From Candidatus Flavonifractor intestinigallinarum (GTDB lineage Bacteria; Bacillota; Clostridia; Oscillospirales; Oscillospiraceae): DNA of 64,000 bases. Within the stretch, counting starts at the first letter, position 1, and each line of letters starts with the position of its first letter. Location of the stretch: contig DWXO01000047.1 in NCBI GenBank assembly GCA_019119165.1, positions 35,738-99,737 of the forward strand, in the 5' to 3' direction. The translations under genes and the position numbers were made by a program. The notes under the pieces were generated by a model. The model did no database searches. It saw nothing but the letters and a program-made list of their open reading frames with translations, and had not been told where the DNA came from. Positions 34,653 through 41,678 of this stretch are shown here, piece by piece.

Positions 34653-36044
34653 TCAGGCGTGTTTGCCCTCCAGCTCCTTCCGGCGGCGGTCCAGGATGCG
34701 GGGGAAGCGCCACAGGAACATGGAACCGGTGGTGAGGGCGGCCAGGATGTCGGCCACCGGCTCGGCCAGGAACACCGCCATGACCTGATGGCCGGTGATG
34801 AGCCGGGGCAGAATGAGGATGAGGGGGAGCAGCAGGATCACCTTCCGCAGCAGGGCCAGAAACAGGGAGATCTTGGCCTGGCCCAGGGCCACAAAGGTCT
34901 GCTGGCAGGAGGTCTGGATGCCCAGCATGAACATTCCGCACACATAGATCCGCAGGGCCCACACCGCCAGATCCACCAGCTCCGGCTTGTCGTTGAAGAG
35001 CATCACAAAGGCGTGGGGGAAGAGCTCCAGGGCCAGGCAGGCGGTACAGCTGGAGGTAAAGGCGCTGATGAGCAGCAGCTTGAAGGCCTTCTTCACCCGG
35101 TCCAGCTTGCCCGCGCCGTAGTTGAAGCCGATGATGGGCTGGGCCCCCTGGGCGATGCCCTGGAGGAGCAGGAAGAAGATTTGCAGCACGCTGGAGCAGA
35201 TGGTCATGGCTCCCACGGCGGAGGTGCCGCCGTAGGCCTTGAGGGAGGCGTTGAAGGCCACGTTTACCAGGCTCTCGGTGGCGTTCATGATAAAGGGGGA
35301 CACACCCAGGGCCACCACCGGGGCCAGCACCTTGGGATTGATGCGGAAGTGCCGCCGCTGCAGCCGCAGCCTGGTGCGCTTGCCGGTAAGGAACCGGAGC
35401 ACCCACACCGCCGAGACGCCCTGGGCGGTGATGGTGGCCAGGGCCGCGCCTTTGACGCCCATGTTGAAGCCGAAGATAAACACCGGGTCCAGCACGATGT
35501 TGGTCACCGCGCCGATGAGCACCGTGGCCATGGAGATGGTGGAAAAGCCCTGGGAGGTAATAAAGAAGTTAAGCCCCAGAGAGATCTCCACAAAAATGGT
35601 GCCCCACAGATAGATGGTCAGATAGTCAGTGGCGAAGCCGATGGTCTCCTCCGTGGCGCCGAAGAGGAGGAGCATAGGCTCCTTGATGGCCAGGAAGAGG
35701 GCGGTCACCAGCACCGACAGAGCGATGAGCAGGGCGGTGCAGTTGCCCAGGATGGCGTTGGCCTGATCCTCCTTGCCCTCTCCCATGCGTACCACCGCCC
35801 GGGAGCCGCCCCCCATGCCCACCAGGGCGGAGATGGCGGAGACGAACATCAGCACCGGGAAGCACACCCCCAGGCCGGTGAGGGCCAGATCCCCCACCCC
35901 CTCGATGTGGCCGATGTAGATGCGGTCCACGATGTTGTACAGGGCGTTTACCAGCTGGGCGGTGACCGAGGGCAGCGCCAGCCGCAGCAGCAGCTTGCCT
36001 ACCGGGTCCCGGCCCAGGTCGTTTTCTCGTTTTGCCACAGCCAT
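34653..36044 (-). CDS. MATE-family efflux transporter
   Basis: The 463-residue protein has 12 predicted membrane segments in two homologous halves and typical MATE signatures: LALPSVTAQLVNALYNIVDRIYIGH at the N-terminus, GMGGGSRAVVRMGEG, and QGAQPIIGFNYGAGK in the second half. It exports cationic drugs or metabolites using an ion gradient. Its start overlaps the stop of the upstream HD-domain gene (TAATG), so translation is coupled. Substrate unknown. Confidence 0.93.
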   Translation of the reverse strand: MAVAKRENDLGRDPVGKLLLRLALPSVTAQLVNALYNIVDRIYIGHIEGVGDLALTGLGVCFPVLMFVSAISALVGMGGGSRAVVRMGEGKEDQANAILGNCTALLIALSVLVTALFLAIKEPMLLLFGATEETIGFATDYLTIYLWGTIFVEISLGLNFFITSQGFSTISMATVLIGAVTNIVLDPVFIFGFNMGVKGAALATITAQGVSAVWVLRFLTGKRTRLRLQRRHFRINPKVLAPVVALGVSPFIMNATESLVNVAFNASLKAYGGTSAVGAMTICSSVLQIFFLLLQGIAQGAQPIIGFNYGAGKLDRVKKAFKLLLISAFTSSCTACLALELFPHAFVMLFNDKPELVDLAVWALRIYVCGMFMLGIQTSCQQTFVALGQAKISLFLALLRKVILLLPLILILPRLITGHQVMAVFLAEPVADILAALTTGSMFLWRFPRILDRRRKELEGKHA

Positions 36045-36628
36045 TACGCCTCGTCTTTCTCCAGAAAATAGGTGGCCTCCATGTCCGCCACGCTGAGGGC
36101 GAAGGCCAGGGGGTACTGCTGGAAGGCCTGGCCCACCAGCCGCTTGTCCTCGTCGCCGGAGAAGCCCATGTGCCAGCGGATGGCCATGGCCTCCTCCCGG
36201 GTGAGCCGCAAAAAGCCGGAGAGAATATACACGCTCTTCTCCCCGTGGCCGTAGGGCAGATTATCCTCGTAAAAGAAGGTGGGCACGCTCTGCCACTTGC
36301 CGTCGGGGCCCTTCACGTTGCGGGTGCCCCCCCGGTAGCAGCCGATCTTGCATACGTCGTGGAGGAGGGAGACCAGAGCCACCGTCTCCGGGGAGTAGTC
36401 CAGGCCGTACAGCTCCCGCACCCGTTCCCGCTCCAGATAGGCCTCCAGGCAGCGGTAGACGTTGACGCTGTGCTCGCACAGGCCGCCGGGGTAGGAGCCG
36501 TGGAACCGGGCGGAGGCGGGAGAGGTGAAAAAGTCGCTCTTGTGCTCCAGGTAGTCCAGCAGAGCGTCGGATCCCTCCCGGTGGATGTTGTCCCGGTAAA
36601 TCTGGAGAAATACTTCCTTACTGTCCAT
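36044..36628 (-). CDS. HD-domain protein, putative phosphohydrolase
   Basis: This 194-residue protein contains an HD-superfamily core with ligand motifs YPGGLCEHSVNVYRC, VSLLHDVCKIG, IRWHMGF and a late Asp in SVADM. Such metal-dependent proteins are hydrolases of nucleotides or related phosphates. A middle insertion (GPDGKWQSVPTFFYEDNLPY) is characteristic of a clostridial subgroup of unknown function. It is the first gene of a two-gene unit with the MATE pump, the stop and start sharing TAATG. Confidence 0.83.
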   Translation of the reverse strand: MDSKEVFLQIYRDNIHREGSDALLDYLEHKSDFFTSPASARFHGSYPGGLCEHSVNVYRCLEAYLERERVRELYGLDYSPETVALVSLLHDVCKIGCYRGGTRNVKGPDGKWQSVPTFFYEDNLPYGHGEKSVYILSGFLRLTREEAMAIRWHMGFSGDEDKRLVGQAFQQYPLAFALSVADMEATYFLEKDEA

Positions 36629-36744
36629 GACAGACCTCCTCGTTCTTCACTCAAAGGCCAGTATAGCACAGCCCCCCGCAAAAAGCCACCCCATGCACCG
36701 CTGATTCGCACCCCGAATAGAATGGGCGGAACAGGAGGTGCTCC

Positions 36745-37314
36745 ATGGAGTGGTTTTCCATGCTGGCGGCGGCGGTCCTGTTTGCCGCCGCCTGTAATTT
36801 TGATACGGTGATCCTGGCCATGGGCTGGGCGGTCCGGGGGGTGCGCCCCTCCCCCTCCCATACCCTGGTGATCGCCGGGCTCACCACCCTCATCACCTGG
36901 CTGTCCCTGGTGCTGGGCAAAGGGGCGGCGGCCACCCTGGGCCGCAGCTTTGCCGGGGCTCTGGGAGGGCTGGTGCTGGCGGGGATCGGGCTGTGGTTTG
37001 TGCTGGACTGGCTGCGGAGCCTGGGTAATCCCGGCCAGGAGGATACCCCCGCCGCCGGGAAGAGCCTGCTGGGCTGGGTGGCTCTGGCCGCCGCCCTGGC
37101 GGTGAACAACGCCGGGGTGGGCGTGGCCGCCGGGGCCTCCGGCGTGGGCCCCGCCCTGGCCTCCCTGGCCAATTTTGTACTTACCCTGGCCGCCCTGCCC
37201 CTGGGCCGGGTGCTGGCCGACAAGGTGGCCGGGCGGCTGCTGGGCCGGTTCGCCCTCCCCCTGTCCGGCCTGCTCCTCATCGCCCTGGGGGTGTGGCAGG
37301 TGCTGGGGGGATAA
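36745..37314 (+). CDS. MntP/YtaF-like membrane protein
   Basis: This 189-residue protein has six membrane segments in two related halves, each with an acidic or amide signature (AACNFDTVILAMGW; ALAVNNAGVGVAAG). This matches the manganese efflux pump MntP and sporulation protein YtaF superfamily. The DxxxxSI motif of true MntP is not kept, so YtaF-like is the closer label; transport is unproven. GGAGGTGCTCC precedes the ATG. Confidence 0.72.
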   Translation: MEWFSMLAAAVLFAAACNFDTVILAMGWAVRGVRPSPSHTLVIAGLTTLITWLSLVLGKGAAATLGRSFAGALGGLVLAGIGLWFVLDWLRSLGNPGQEDTPAAGKSLLGWVALAAALAVNNAGVGVAAGASGVGPALASLANFVLTLAALPLGRVLADKVAGRLLGRFALPLSGLLLIALGVWQVLGG

Positions 37315-37315
37315 G

Positions 37316-37350
37316 AAAAAGGCCTGTTGCAAACTGCAACAGGCCTTTTG
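37316..37350. terminator. Bidirectional intrinsic terminator
   Basis: AAAAAGGCCTGTTGC pairs with GCAACAGGCCTTTT around AAACT, between the convergent YtaF-like and yabR genes. Confidence 0.9.
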
Positions 37351-37366
37351 TAATGTACGGATGGAA

Positions 37367-37810
37367 TTACTTCCGGCCGCCCCGGCGGGAGCTGCGGCGC
37401 TCCGCCTGACGCAGCTCGGACAGCTTGCTGTCGGAGGAGGCCATGAACTGCTTCAGCCGGTCCTCAAAGGTGGTGGGCTCGGCGGGAGCGGGCTTGCCCC
37501 GGAAACCGCCGTTGAAGCCGCCGGGACGTCCGCCGGGCCGGCCCTGACCGCCGTGACCGGCGGGACGGGGGGGCGGATCCATAGCCTTCTTAATGGAGAG
37601 GTTGATACGGCCGTTCTCGTCAATGCCGATGACCTTGACCTTGACCTCCTGTCCTTCCTTCAGATGATCCTTTACATCGTTGACATAGGAATAGGCGATC
37701 TCAGAGATGTGCACCAGCCCCGATTTGCCCTCGGGCAGCGAGACGAAAGCGCCGAACTTCGTGATGCCTGTGACCTTTCCTTCCACAATCGTACCAACAC
37801 CAAACTCCAT
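37367..37810 (-). CDS. yabR: S1 RNA-binding domain protein (YabR/general stress protein 13 type)
   Basis: The 147-residue protein has one S1 domain (VGTIVEGKVTGITKFGAFVS...INLSIKKA, residues 4-75), then a Gly/Pro/Arg-rich tail. It is the last gene of the yabP-yabQ-divIC-yabR set, in the same order as in Bacillus. It probably binds RNA or ribosomes; the precise role is unknown. Confidence 0.9.
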   Translation of the reverse strand: MEFGVGTIVEGKVTGITKFGAFVSLPEGKSGLVHISEIAYSYVNDVKDHLKEGQEVKVKVIGIDENGRINLSIKKAMDPPPRPAGHGGQGRPGGRPGGFNGGFRGKPAPAEPTTFEDRLKQFMASSDSKLSELRQAERRSSRRGGRK

Positions 37811-37838
37811 GTGCGTGAAAAATCCTCTCTTTCAAAAT

Positions 37839-38114
37839 TCAATCGGTGAACTGGAAGACGTACTCGCCCGGCTCCACCAGGCCCAGCTTCTCCCTGGCCA
37901 GGTCAGCCTGCCGGTCCGGATCGCCGCTGTTTTCCACGGCGTCGGCCAGGTCGGCGTTGACCTGCTTCTGCTCCTCCACCTGCTTTTGGGCGGCGGCCAG
38001 ATCGGCCTGGGCGGCCTGAAGCTGACTGCGCATGGTCAGCAGGCCGGTGGCGGTGCCGATGAGCAGCGTCAGAATGACGAGTTTGGTCAGAAGGGATGCT
38101 TTCTTGAGTTTCAT
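37839..38114 (-). CDS. divIC: Septum formation initiator DivIC/FtsB-like
   Basis: ATG 38114 behind AAGGAGTCACCC gives 91 residues: a short cytosolic start, one membrane segment (LTKLVILTLLIGTATGLLTM), a coiled coil (QLQAAQADLAAAQKQVEEQK), and the C-terminal AREKLGLVEPGEYVFQF signature of DivIC/FtsB. It works with DivIB and FtsL in the divisome. The preceding yabQ frame runs 212 nt into this gene. Confidence 0.93.
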   Translation of the reverse strand: MKLKKASLLTKLVILTLLIGTATGLLTMRSQLQAAQADLAAAQKQVEEQKQVNADLADAVENSGDPDRQADLAREKLGLVEPGEYVFQFTD

Positions 38115-38607
38115 GGGTGACTCCTTCCCCGTCGGCGGCCCGGTCTGACCGGGGGGTATCTTCCGTTTCATCGGATATTGCATTTATTTTATACCACTTC
38201 GGTCGATAATGGAAGGCTTTTTTTGCGGATTTTCCGATTTTTTTACAGAGCTTCCCCACCACCACAAGGGGTAGTGTGACGATATGCCACACCGCCCCAA
38301 CAAAATCTGCAAGCCGGTAGCCCAGCCACAAAAAGCCCCGGCTCAGGGCCCAGAAGTAGAGGGCGCCGCCGATCAGCACCCCGGCCAGCAGGTAGCCCCG
38401 CACCTCCCCCCGGCCCGCCACGGTGGTATACACAAAGAGGGCCACCGTCACCACCAGCCAGAACAGCAGGTCCAGCAGTCCGCCGATAAGGGGGACGGGC
38501 AGGCGCACCCGCAGGATGCGCAGCAGATCGTACACCAGCCCCGCCGCCGCCCCCAGAGCCGCCGCCCCCAGCAGATAGACGGCCTGCTCCGATACCCAGA
38601 TCTCCAT
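37903..38607 (-). CDS. yabQ: Spore cortex biosynthesis protein YabQ, with 3' extension over divIC
   Basis: The first 130 residues contain about five membrane segments starting VSEQAVYLLGAAALGAAAGLVYDLLRI, the YabQ pattern required for cortex formation in Bacillus. Beyond residue about 164 the frame enters divIC and encodes an Arg/Gly-rich tail that looks like out-of-frame divIC sequence. The original stop seems to have been lost, giving a 234-residue protein overlapping divIC by 212 nt. ATG 38607 is 1 nt after the yabP stop. Confidence 0.85.
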   Translation of the reverse strand: MEIWVSEQAVYLLGAAALGAAAGLVYDLLRILRVRLPVPLIGGLLDLLFWLVVTVALFVYTTVAGRGEVRGYLLAGVLIGGALYFWALSRGFLWLGYRLADFVGAVWHIVTLPLVVVGKLCKKIGKSAKKAFHYRPKWYKINAISDETEDTPRSDRAADGEGVTHETQESIPSDQTRHSDAAHRHRHRPADHAQSASGRPGRSGRRPKAGGGAEAGQRRPGRRRGKQRRSGPAG

Positions 38608-38608
38608 C

Positions 38609-38899
38609 TCAGCGGAACAGCCGGCTGAAGAAGCCGCCGGACTTATCCCCCCGGCCGTCCTCGTAGGTCAGGGAATCTACATCCCCCTCCACCTTCAGGT
38701 CCCCGCCGTCCAGACTCAGCTTTTCAATGTGCAGATTCTCCCCCCGGATCACCAGGGTGCCCTGGGAGGTGTGCATGACGATGGCGGTCTCGTCAAAGCT
38801 CTCCACCTCCTCCACCCCGGACACCGACAGGCGCTGCCGGTCCTCCAGGATCAGATGGTGGGCCGCCTCCGGCCGGCCCCGCTCACTTTCATACGGCAT
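38609..38899 (-). CDS. yabP: Sporulation protein YabP
   Basis: ATG 38899 behind GAAAGGGGC is preferred over the track start at 38920, giving 96 residues. The protein shows the YabP/YqfC beta-rich fold (HHLILEDRQRLSVSGVEEVESF, LVIRGENLHIEKLSLDGGDL). It is needed for spore cortex or coat assembly and is expressed in the mother cell in Bacillus. A sigma-E-like promoter lies 34 bp upstream. It is the first gene of the yabP-yabQ-divIC-yabR operon. Confidence 0.92.
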   Translation of the reverse strand: MPYESERGRPEAAHHLILEDRQRLSVSGVEEVESFDETAIVMHTSQGTLVIRGENLHIEKLSLDGGDLKVEGDVDSLTYEDGRGDKSGGFFSRLFR

Positions 38900-38932
38900 G
38901 ACAATGCCCCTTTCCCACATAGTCTTGTCTCT

Positions 38933-38961
38933 ACTATATGGGACAGGGGCATGGGATATGA
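38933..38961 (-). promoter_or_regulatory. Sigma-E-like promoter of yabP
   Basis: Minus-strand TCATATC and CATATAGT are 14 bp apart, matching sigma-E -35/-10 elements and the spacing seen before spoIIID. Confidence 0.6.
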
Positions 38962-38962
38962 G

Positions 38963-39502
38963 TCACGCCGCGGCCTTTGCCATCACGGGGGCCAGCCGGC
39001 GGCTGAGGACCAGGGCCAGAGCCAGCTTGAGGGCGTCGGGAATGAGGAAGGGGATGACGCAGCTCCACAGGGCGGACACCACCCCCACCGGGCCGCTGGT
39101 GGCGGCGTACATCAGCACGAACCAGGCGGTGCCGAAGGCGTAGCACACCGCCAGCCCAAGAGCGGCGGACAGCACAAAGACCACCGGGCCTTTGCCAAAG
39201 AGGGTCTGAGCCCCCCACATCACCAGAGGGATGAGGAGAAAGCCGATGAGATAGCCGCCGGTCACTCCGGCAAACCGGCCGATGCCGCCGGAAAAGCCGG
39301 AGAACACCGGCAGGCCCACCGCCCCCAGCAGCAGATAGACCAGCACGGACAGAGAGCCCAGCTTGCCCCCCAGGATGCCCACCGCCAGGAAGATGGCGAA
39401 GGTCTGCAAGGTAAAGGGCACCACCGTGGGAATGGTGATCCAGGCGCACAGGGTAATGAGAGCCGCCATCACGGCGACGTGGACCAGAGACTTGACTTTC
39501 AT
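38963..39502 (-). CDS. bioY: BioY biotin transporter (ECF S component)
   Basis: The 179-residue membrane protein has six segments and the BioY signatures TVVPFTLQTFAIFLAVGILGG, GFSGGIGRFAGVTGGYLIGF and IPFLIPDALKLALA. It binds biotin and, with shared ECF A/T components encoded elsewhere, imports it. AGGAGGTACCACC precedes the ATG. It is divergent from birA, with two BirA-type operators in the gap. Confidence 0.95.
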   Translation of the reverse strand: MKVKSLVHVAVMAALITLCAWITIPTVVPFTLQTFAIFLAVGILGGKLGSLSVLVYLLLGAVGLPVFSGFSGGIGRFAGVTGGYLIGFLLIPLVMWGAQTLFGKGPVVFVLSAALGLAVCYAFGTAWFVLMYAATSGPVGVVSALWSCVIPFLIPDALKLALALVLSRRLAPVMAKAAA

Positions 39503-39521
39503 GGTGGTACCTCCTGAGTAT

Positions 39522-39554
39522 ATTGTAAACTCTGATTAGATTATAGTTTACAAT
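39522..39554. promoter_or_regulatory. BirA operator O1 over the bioY promoter -10
   Basis: ATTGTAAAC and GTTTACAAT arms separated by 15 bp match the BirA dyad architecture (TTGTAAACC-N15/16-GGTTTACAA). The site covers the bioY -10 TATAAT (minus strand, 39540-39545), so bound BirA would block bioY. Confidence 0.82.
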
Positions 39555-39562
39555 CAAGAAAA

Positions 39563-39591
39563 TGTCAACCATAAAATCAAATTGGTTGACA
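39563..39591. promoter_or_regulatory. Second BirA-like dyad O2 over bioY and birA -35 boxes
   Basis: TGTCAACC and GGTTGACA arms are separated by 13 bp. The left arm contains the bioY -35 (TTGACA on minus, 17 bp from TATAAT). The right arm contains the birA -35. GGTTGACA equals the right half of the E. coli bio operator. Confidence 0.65.
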
Positions 39592-39615
39592 AAGAGAGCT
39601 GGGACAGGCTACAAT
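39586..39615 (+). promoter_or_regulatory. birA promoter
   Basis: TTGACA (39586-39591) and TACAAT (39610-39615) are 18 bp apart, with the -35 inside dyad O2. Confidence 0.7.
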
Positions 39616-39630
39616 ATGCAATAGAAAAAC

Positions 39631-39658
39631 GTAGGGGCGGCCTTTACGGTTGCCTGCC
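39631..39658. repeat. Family B short repeat, degenerate copy
   Basis: GTAGGGGCGGCCTTTACGGTTGCC is a decayed version of the family B hairpin, in the birA leader. Confidence 0.65.
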
Positions 39659-39675
39659 GGAAGCGGAAAGGACGG

Positions 39676-40665
39676 ATGACCATGCTGCGGGACGAGGTAC
39701 TGGCCCTGTTGAAGGCCCAGGGGGGCGCGCCCCTGTCGGGGGAGGCCATGAGTCAGAGGCTGGGGGTGAGCCGTGCGGCGGTGTGGAAGGCCATGGAGGG
39801 CCTGCGGCAGGAGGGGTATGTGATCTCCTCCGCTCCCCGCCGGGGCTATGCCCTGGAGGACTCCCCCGACCTCCTCTCCCCCGGGGAGCTGATGGACTCG
39901 GGACGGAAGATCGGCTCCAACCTGGTGTGCCTGGACACGGTGGACTCCACCAACAACGAGGTGAAGCGCCGGGCGGTGGATCAGGTGCCTGAGGGGCTGG
40001 TGGTGGTGTCCGCCCAGCAGACTGGAGGCCGGGGCCGGCGGGGCCGCAGCTTTGTGTCCCCGCCGGGGGGGCTGTACCTGTCCGCCCTGCTGAAACCGGA
40101 CTGCCCTCTGGAGCAGGTCAGCGCCCTCACCGCCTGGTCGGCGGTGGCGGTGTGCGACGCGGTGGAGCAGGTGTGCGGCCTGCGGCCGGGCATCAAGTGG
40201 CCCAACGACGTAATTCTGGATGGGCGCAAGCTGTGCGGCATCCTCACCGAGCTGGAGCTGGAGGGAGAGACCGCCGCCCTGCGCTATGTGGTGGCGGGTA
40301 TCGGCGTCAATCTCAGCCAGAGCGAGGCCGATTTCGGTCCCGAGGTGGCCCCGGTGGCCATCTCTCTGGCCCAGGCCCTGGGGAAGGCGCCCCGGCGGGC
40401 GGAGATGGCCGCCGCCCTGCTGGACGCTTTGGACAAGCTGGACCGGGATTTTCCCGGGCAATGGGATAGCTGGCTGGAGCGGTACCGGGCCGACTGTATC
40501 ACCGTGGGCCGTCAGATCAAGGTGCTCCGGGGTCAGGAGGAACGCATCGGCACGGCGGTGGGGGTGGACCACACCTTCGCCCTGGTGGTGCGCTGGGCCG
40601 ACGGCAGCGAGGAGGCCCTCTCCTCCGGCGAGGTCTCCGTCCGGGGCCTGCTGGGATATGTGTAA
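39676..40665 (+). CDS. birA: Bifunctional biotin-protein ligase / biotin operon repressor BirA
   Basis: The 329-residue protein has an N-terminal winged HTH (GEAMSQRLGVSRAAVWKAMEGL, about 22-43), the ligase core with GGRGRRGRSFVSPPGGLYLS, KWPNDV and AGIGVNL, and a C-terminal SH3-like domain. It attaches biotin to carboxylases and, as the biotinyl-AMP complex, represses genes. Divergent bioY and two dyads in between make local autoregulated control likely. AAAGGAC precedes the ATG; an in-frame ATG two codons later is an alternative. Confidence 0.95.
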   Translation: MTMLRDEVLALLKAQGGAPLSGEAMSQRLGVSRAAVWKAMEGLRQEGYVISSAPRRGYALEDSPDLLSPGELMDSGRKIGSNLVCLDTVDSTNNEVKRRAVDQVPEGLVVVSAQQTGGRGRRGRSFVSPPGGLYLSALLKPDCPLEQVSALTAWSAVAVCDAVEQVCGLRPGIKWPNDVILDGRKLCGILTELELEGETAALRYVVAGIGVNLSQSEADFGPEVAPVAISLAQALGKAPRRAEMAAALLDALDKLDRDFPGQWDSWLERYRADCITVGRQIKVLRGQEERIGTAVGVDHTFALVVRWADGSEEALSSGEVSVRGLLGYV

Positions 40666-40671
40666 GAAGAG

Positions 40672-40784
40672 GCTTCCCCCCTCTGGGGGGAAGCTGGCGA
40701 GCGCAGCGAGACTGATGAGGGGTTCCTCCGGTAAGCCCCCCTCATCCGGCCCTGCGGGCCACCTTCCCCCCCAGGGGGGAAGGT
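40672..40784 (-). repeat. Family A palindromic repeat, copy A3 (reverse)
   Basis: This copy is in reverse orientation: the AGCTTCCCCC hairpin comes first, then CTGATGAGGGG, CCCCCTCATCCGGCCC and the ACCTTCCCCCC...AAGGT hairpin. It fills the gap between convergent birA and the HAD gene. Confidence 0.92.
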
Positions 40785-40786
40785 CA

Positions 40787-40819
40787 GAAAAAATGGACCG
40801 CACCTTTTGGGTGCGGTCC
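40787..40819 (-). terminator. Intrinsic terminator of the HAD gene
   Basis: GGACCGCACC pairs with GGTGCGGTCC. On the minus strand the stem is followed by ATTTTTT. Confidence 0.88.
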
Positions 40820-40830
40820 GTTCTCGTCTC

Positions 40831-41637
40831 TCAATAGATCCCGTCCAGAATGTCCACGATCTGGGCCACGCAGCCCTCCTCGCAGGAGCACAGGATGCGG
40901 GCGCCCCAGTCCTTAACCTCCTGGGCGCAGTTGGAGGGGGCGAAGGGAATGGCCGAGATGGCCAGCATGGGGATGTCGTTCTGGTTGTCCCCCACGCAGT
41001 AGATCTTCTTGGGGTCCATGCCCAGATACTGGGCCAGATAGGCCACCATGCCCCCCTTGTTGCTCCCCTTCCGGGTGAGCTCCAGCAGCACGGCGTTGGA
41101 GAAGATGACCTCGTAGTGCTCCGCCCACCGCTGGAGCATATACCGCTGGGTCTCCAGCAGGATCTCGTTGCGCTGCTGCAAAATGACCTTGCTCCAGGGC
41201 AGAGGCATCTGGTAGATGGGTACCTCCGTGGCGGTGGCCCCCGCCCGGGTCAGATGGCGGTGGGTGACCTCGTTGGGCTGGTAGACGTAGATATCGTCGT
41301 GGTTGTAGGCCTCAAAGCCGATCTCCGGGATGGCCCGGGCCACCTGCTGCAAATCCTCCCGCACCCGCTGGGGCAGGAAGGTCTCGTACACCATCCGGTC
41401 CTCCCGGAAGTCGTACAGGGCCGAGCCGTTGGACAGCACCACCGGCGCGTTGATGGGGGCGCAGCGGGCATGAGGGGCAAAGGTGGGGTGGGCTCGTCCG
41501 GTGGCCACCGTAAAGGTCCCCCCCTCCCTGGTGAAATAGTCCAGGGCGGTCAGGTTGGCGGGGGCCACCTGCATATTCTCCCCATAAAGGGTGTCGTCAA
41601 AGTCGCTGACCAGCAGAACACCGTCAAACTTTCCGAT
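40831..41637 (-). CDS. HAD-superfamily Cof-type phosphatase with apparent ATC start codon
   Basis: The track ORF (start 41574) lacks the catalytic nucleophile. Extending in frame upstream recovers IGKFDGVLLVSDFDDTLYGE, which contains motif I DxDxT (DFDDT). The only plausible initiator between the upstream TAA and this motif is ATC at 41637, placed 8 nt behind AAGGGAGG, exactly where ATG is normally found. The protein (268 residues) also has motif II (LSNGSALYD), a cap domain, Lys in motif III and GDNQNDIPMLAIS (motif IV). It is a Cof/YidA-type sugar or cofactor phosphatase with unknown substrate. An alternative is a sequencing error in the start codon. Confidence 0.85.
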   Translation of the reverse strand: MGKFDGVLLVSDFDDTLYGENMQVAPANLTALDYFTREGGTFTVATGRAHPTFAPHARCAPINAPVVLSNGSALYDFREDRMVYETFLPQRVREDLQQVARAIPEIGFEAYNHDDIYVYQPNEVTHRHLTRAGATATEVPIYQMPLPWSKVILQQRNEILLETQRYMLQRWAEHYEVIFSNAVLLELTRKGSNKGGMVAYLAQYLGMDPKKIYCVGDNQNDIPMLAISAIPFAPSNCAQEVKDWGARILCSCEEGCVAQIVDILDGIY

Positions 41638-41678
41638 GGCAGCCGCCTCCCTTCTGAATTAAACTGATATTATAAAGT

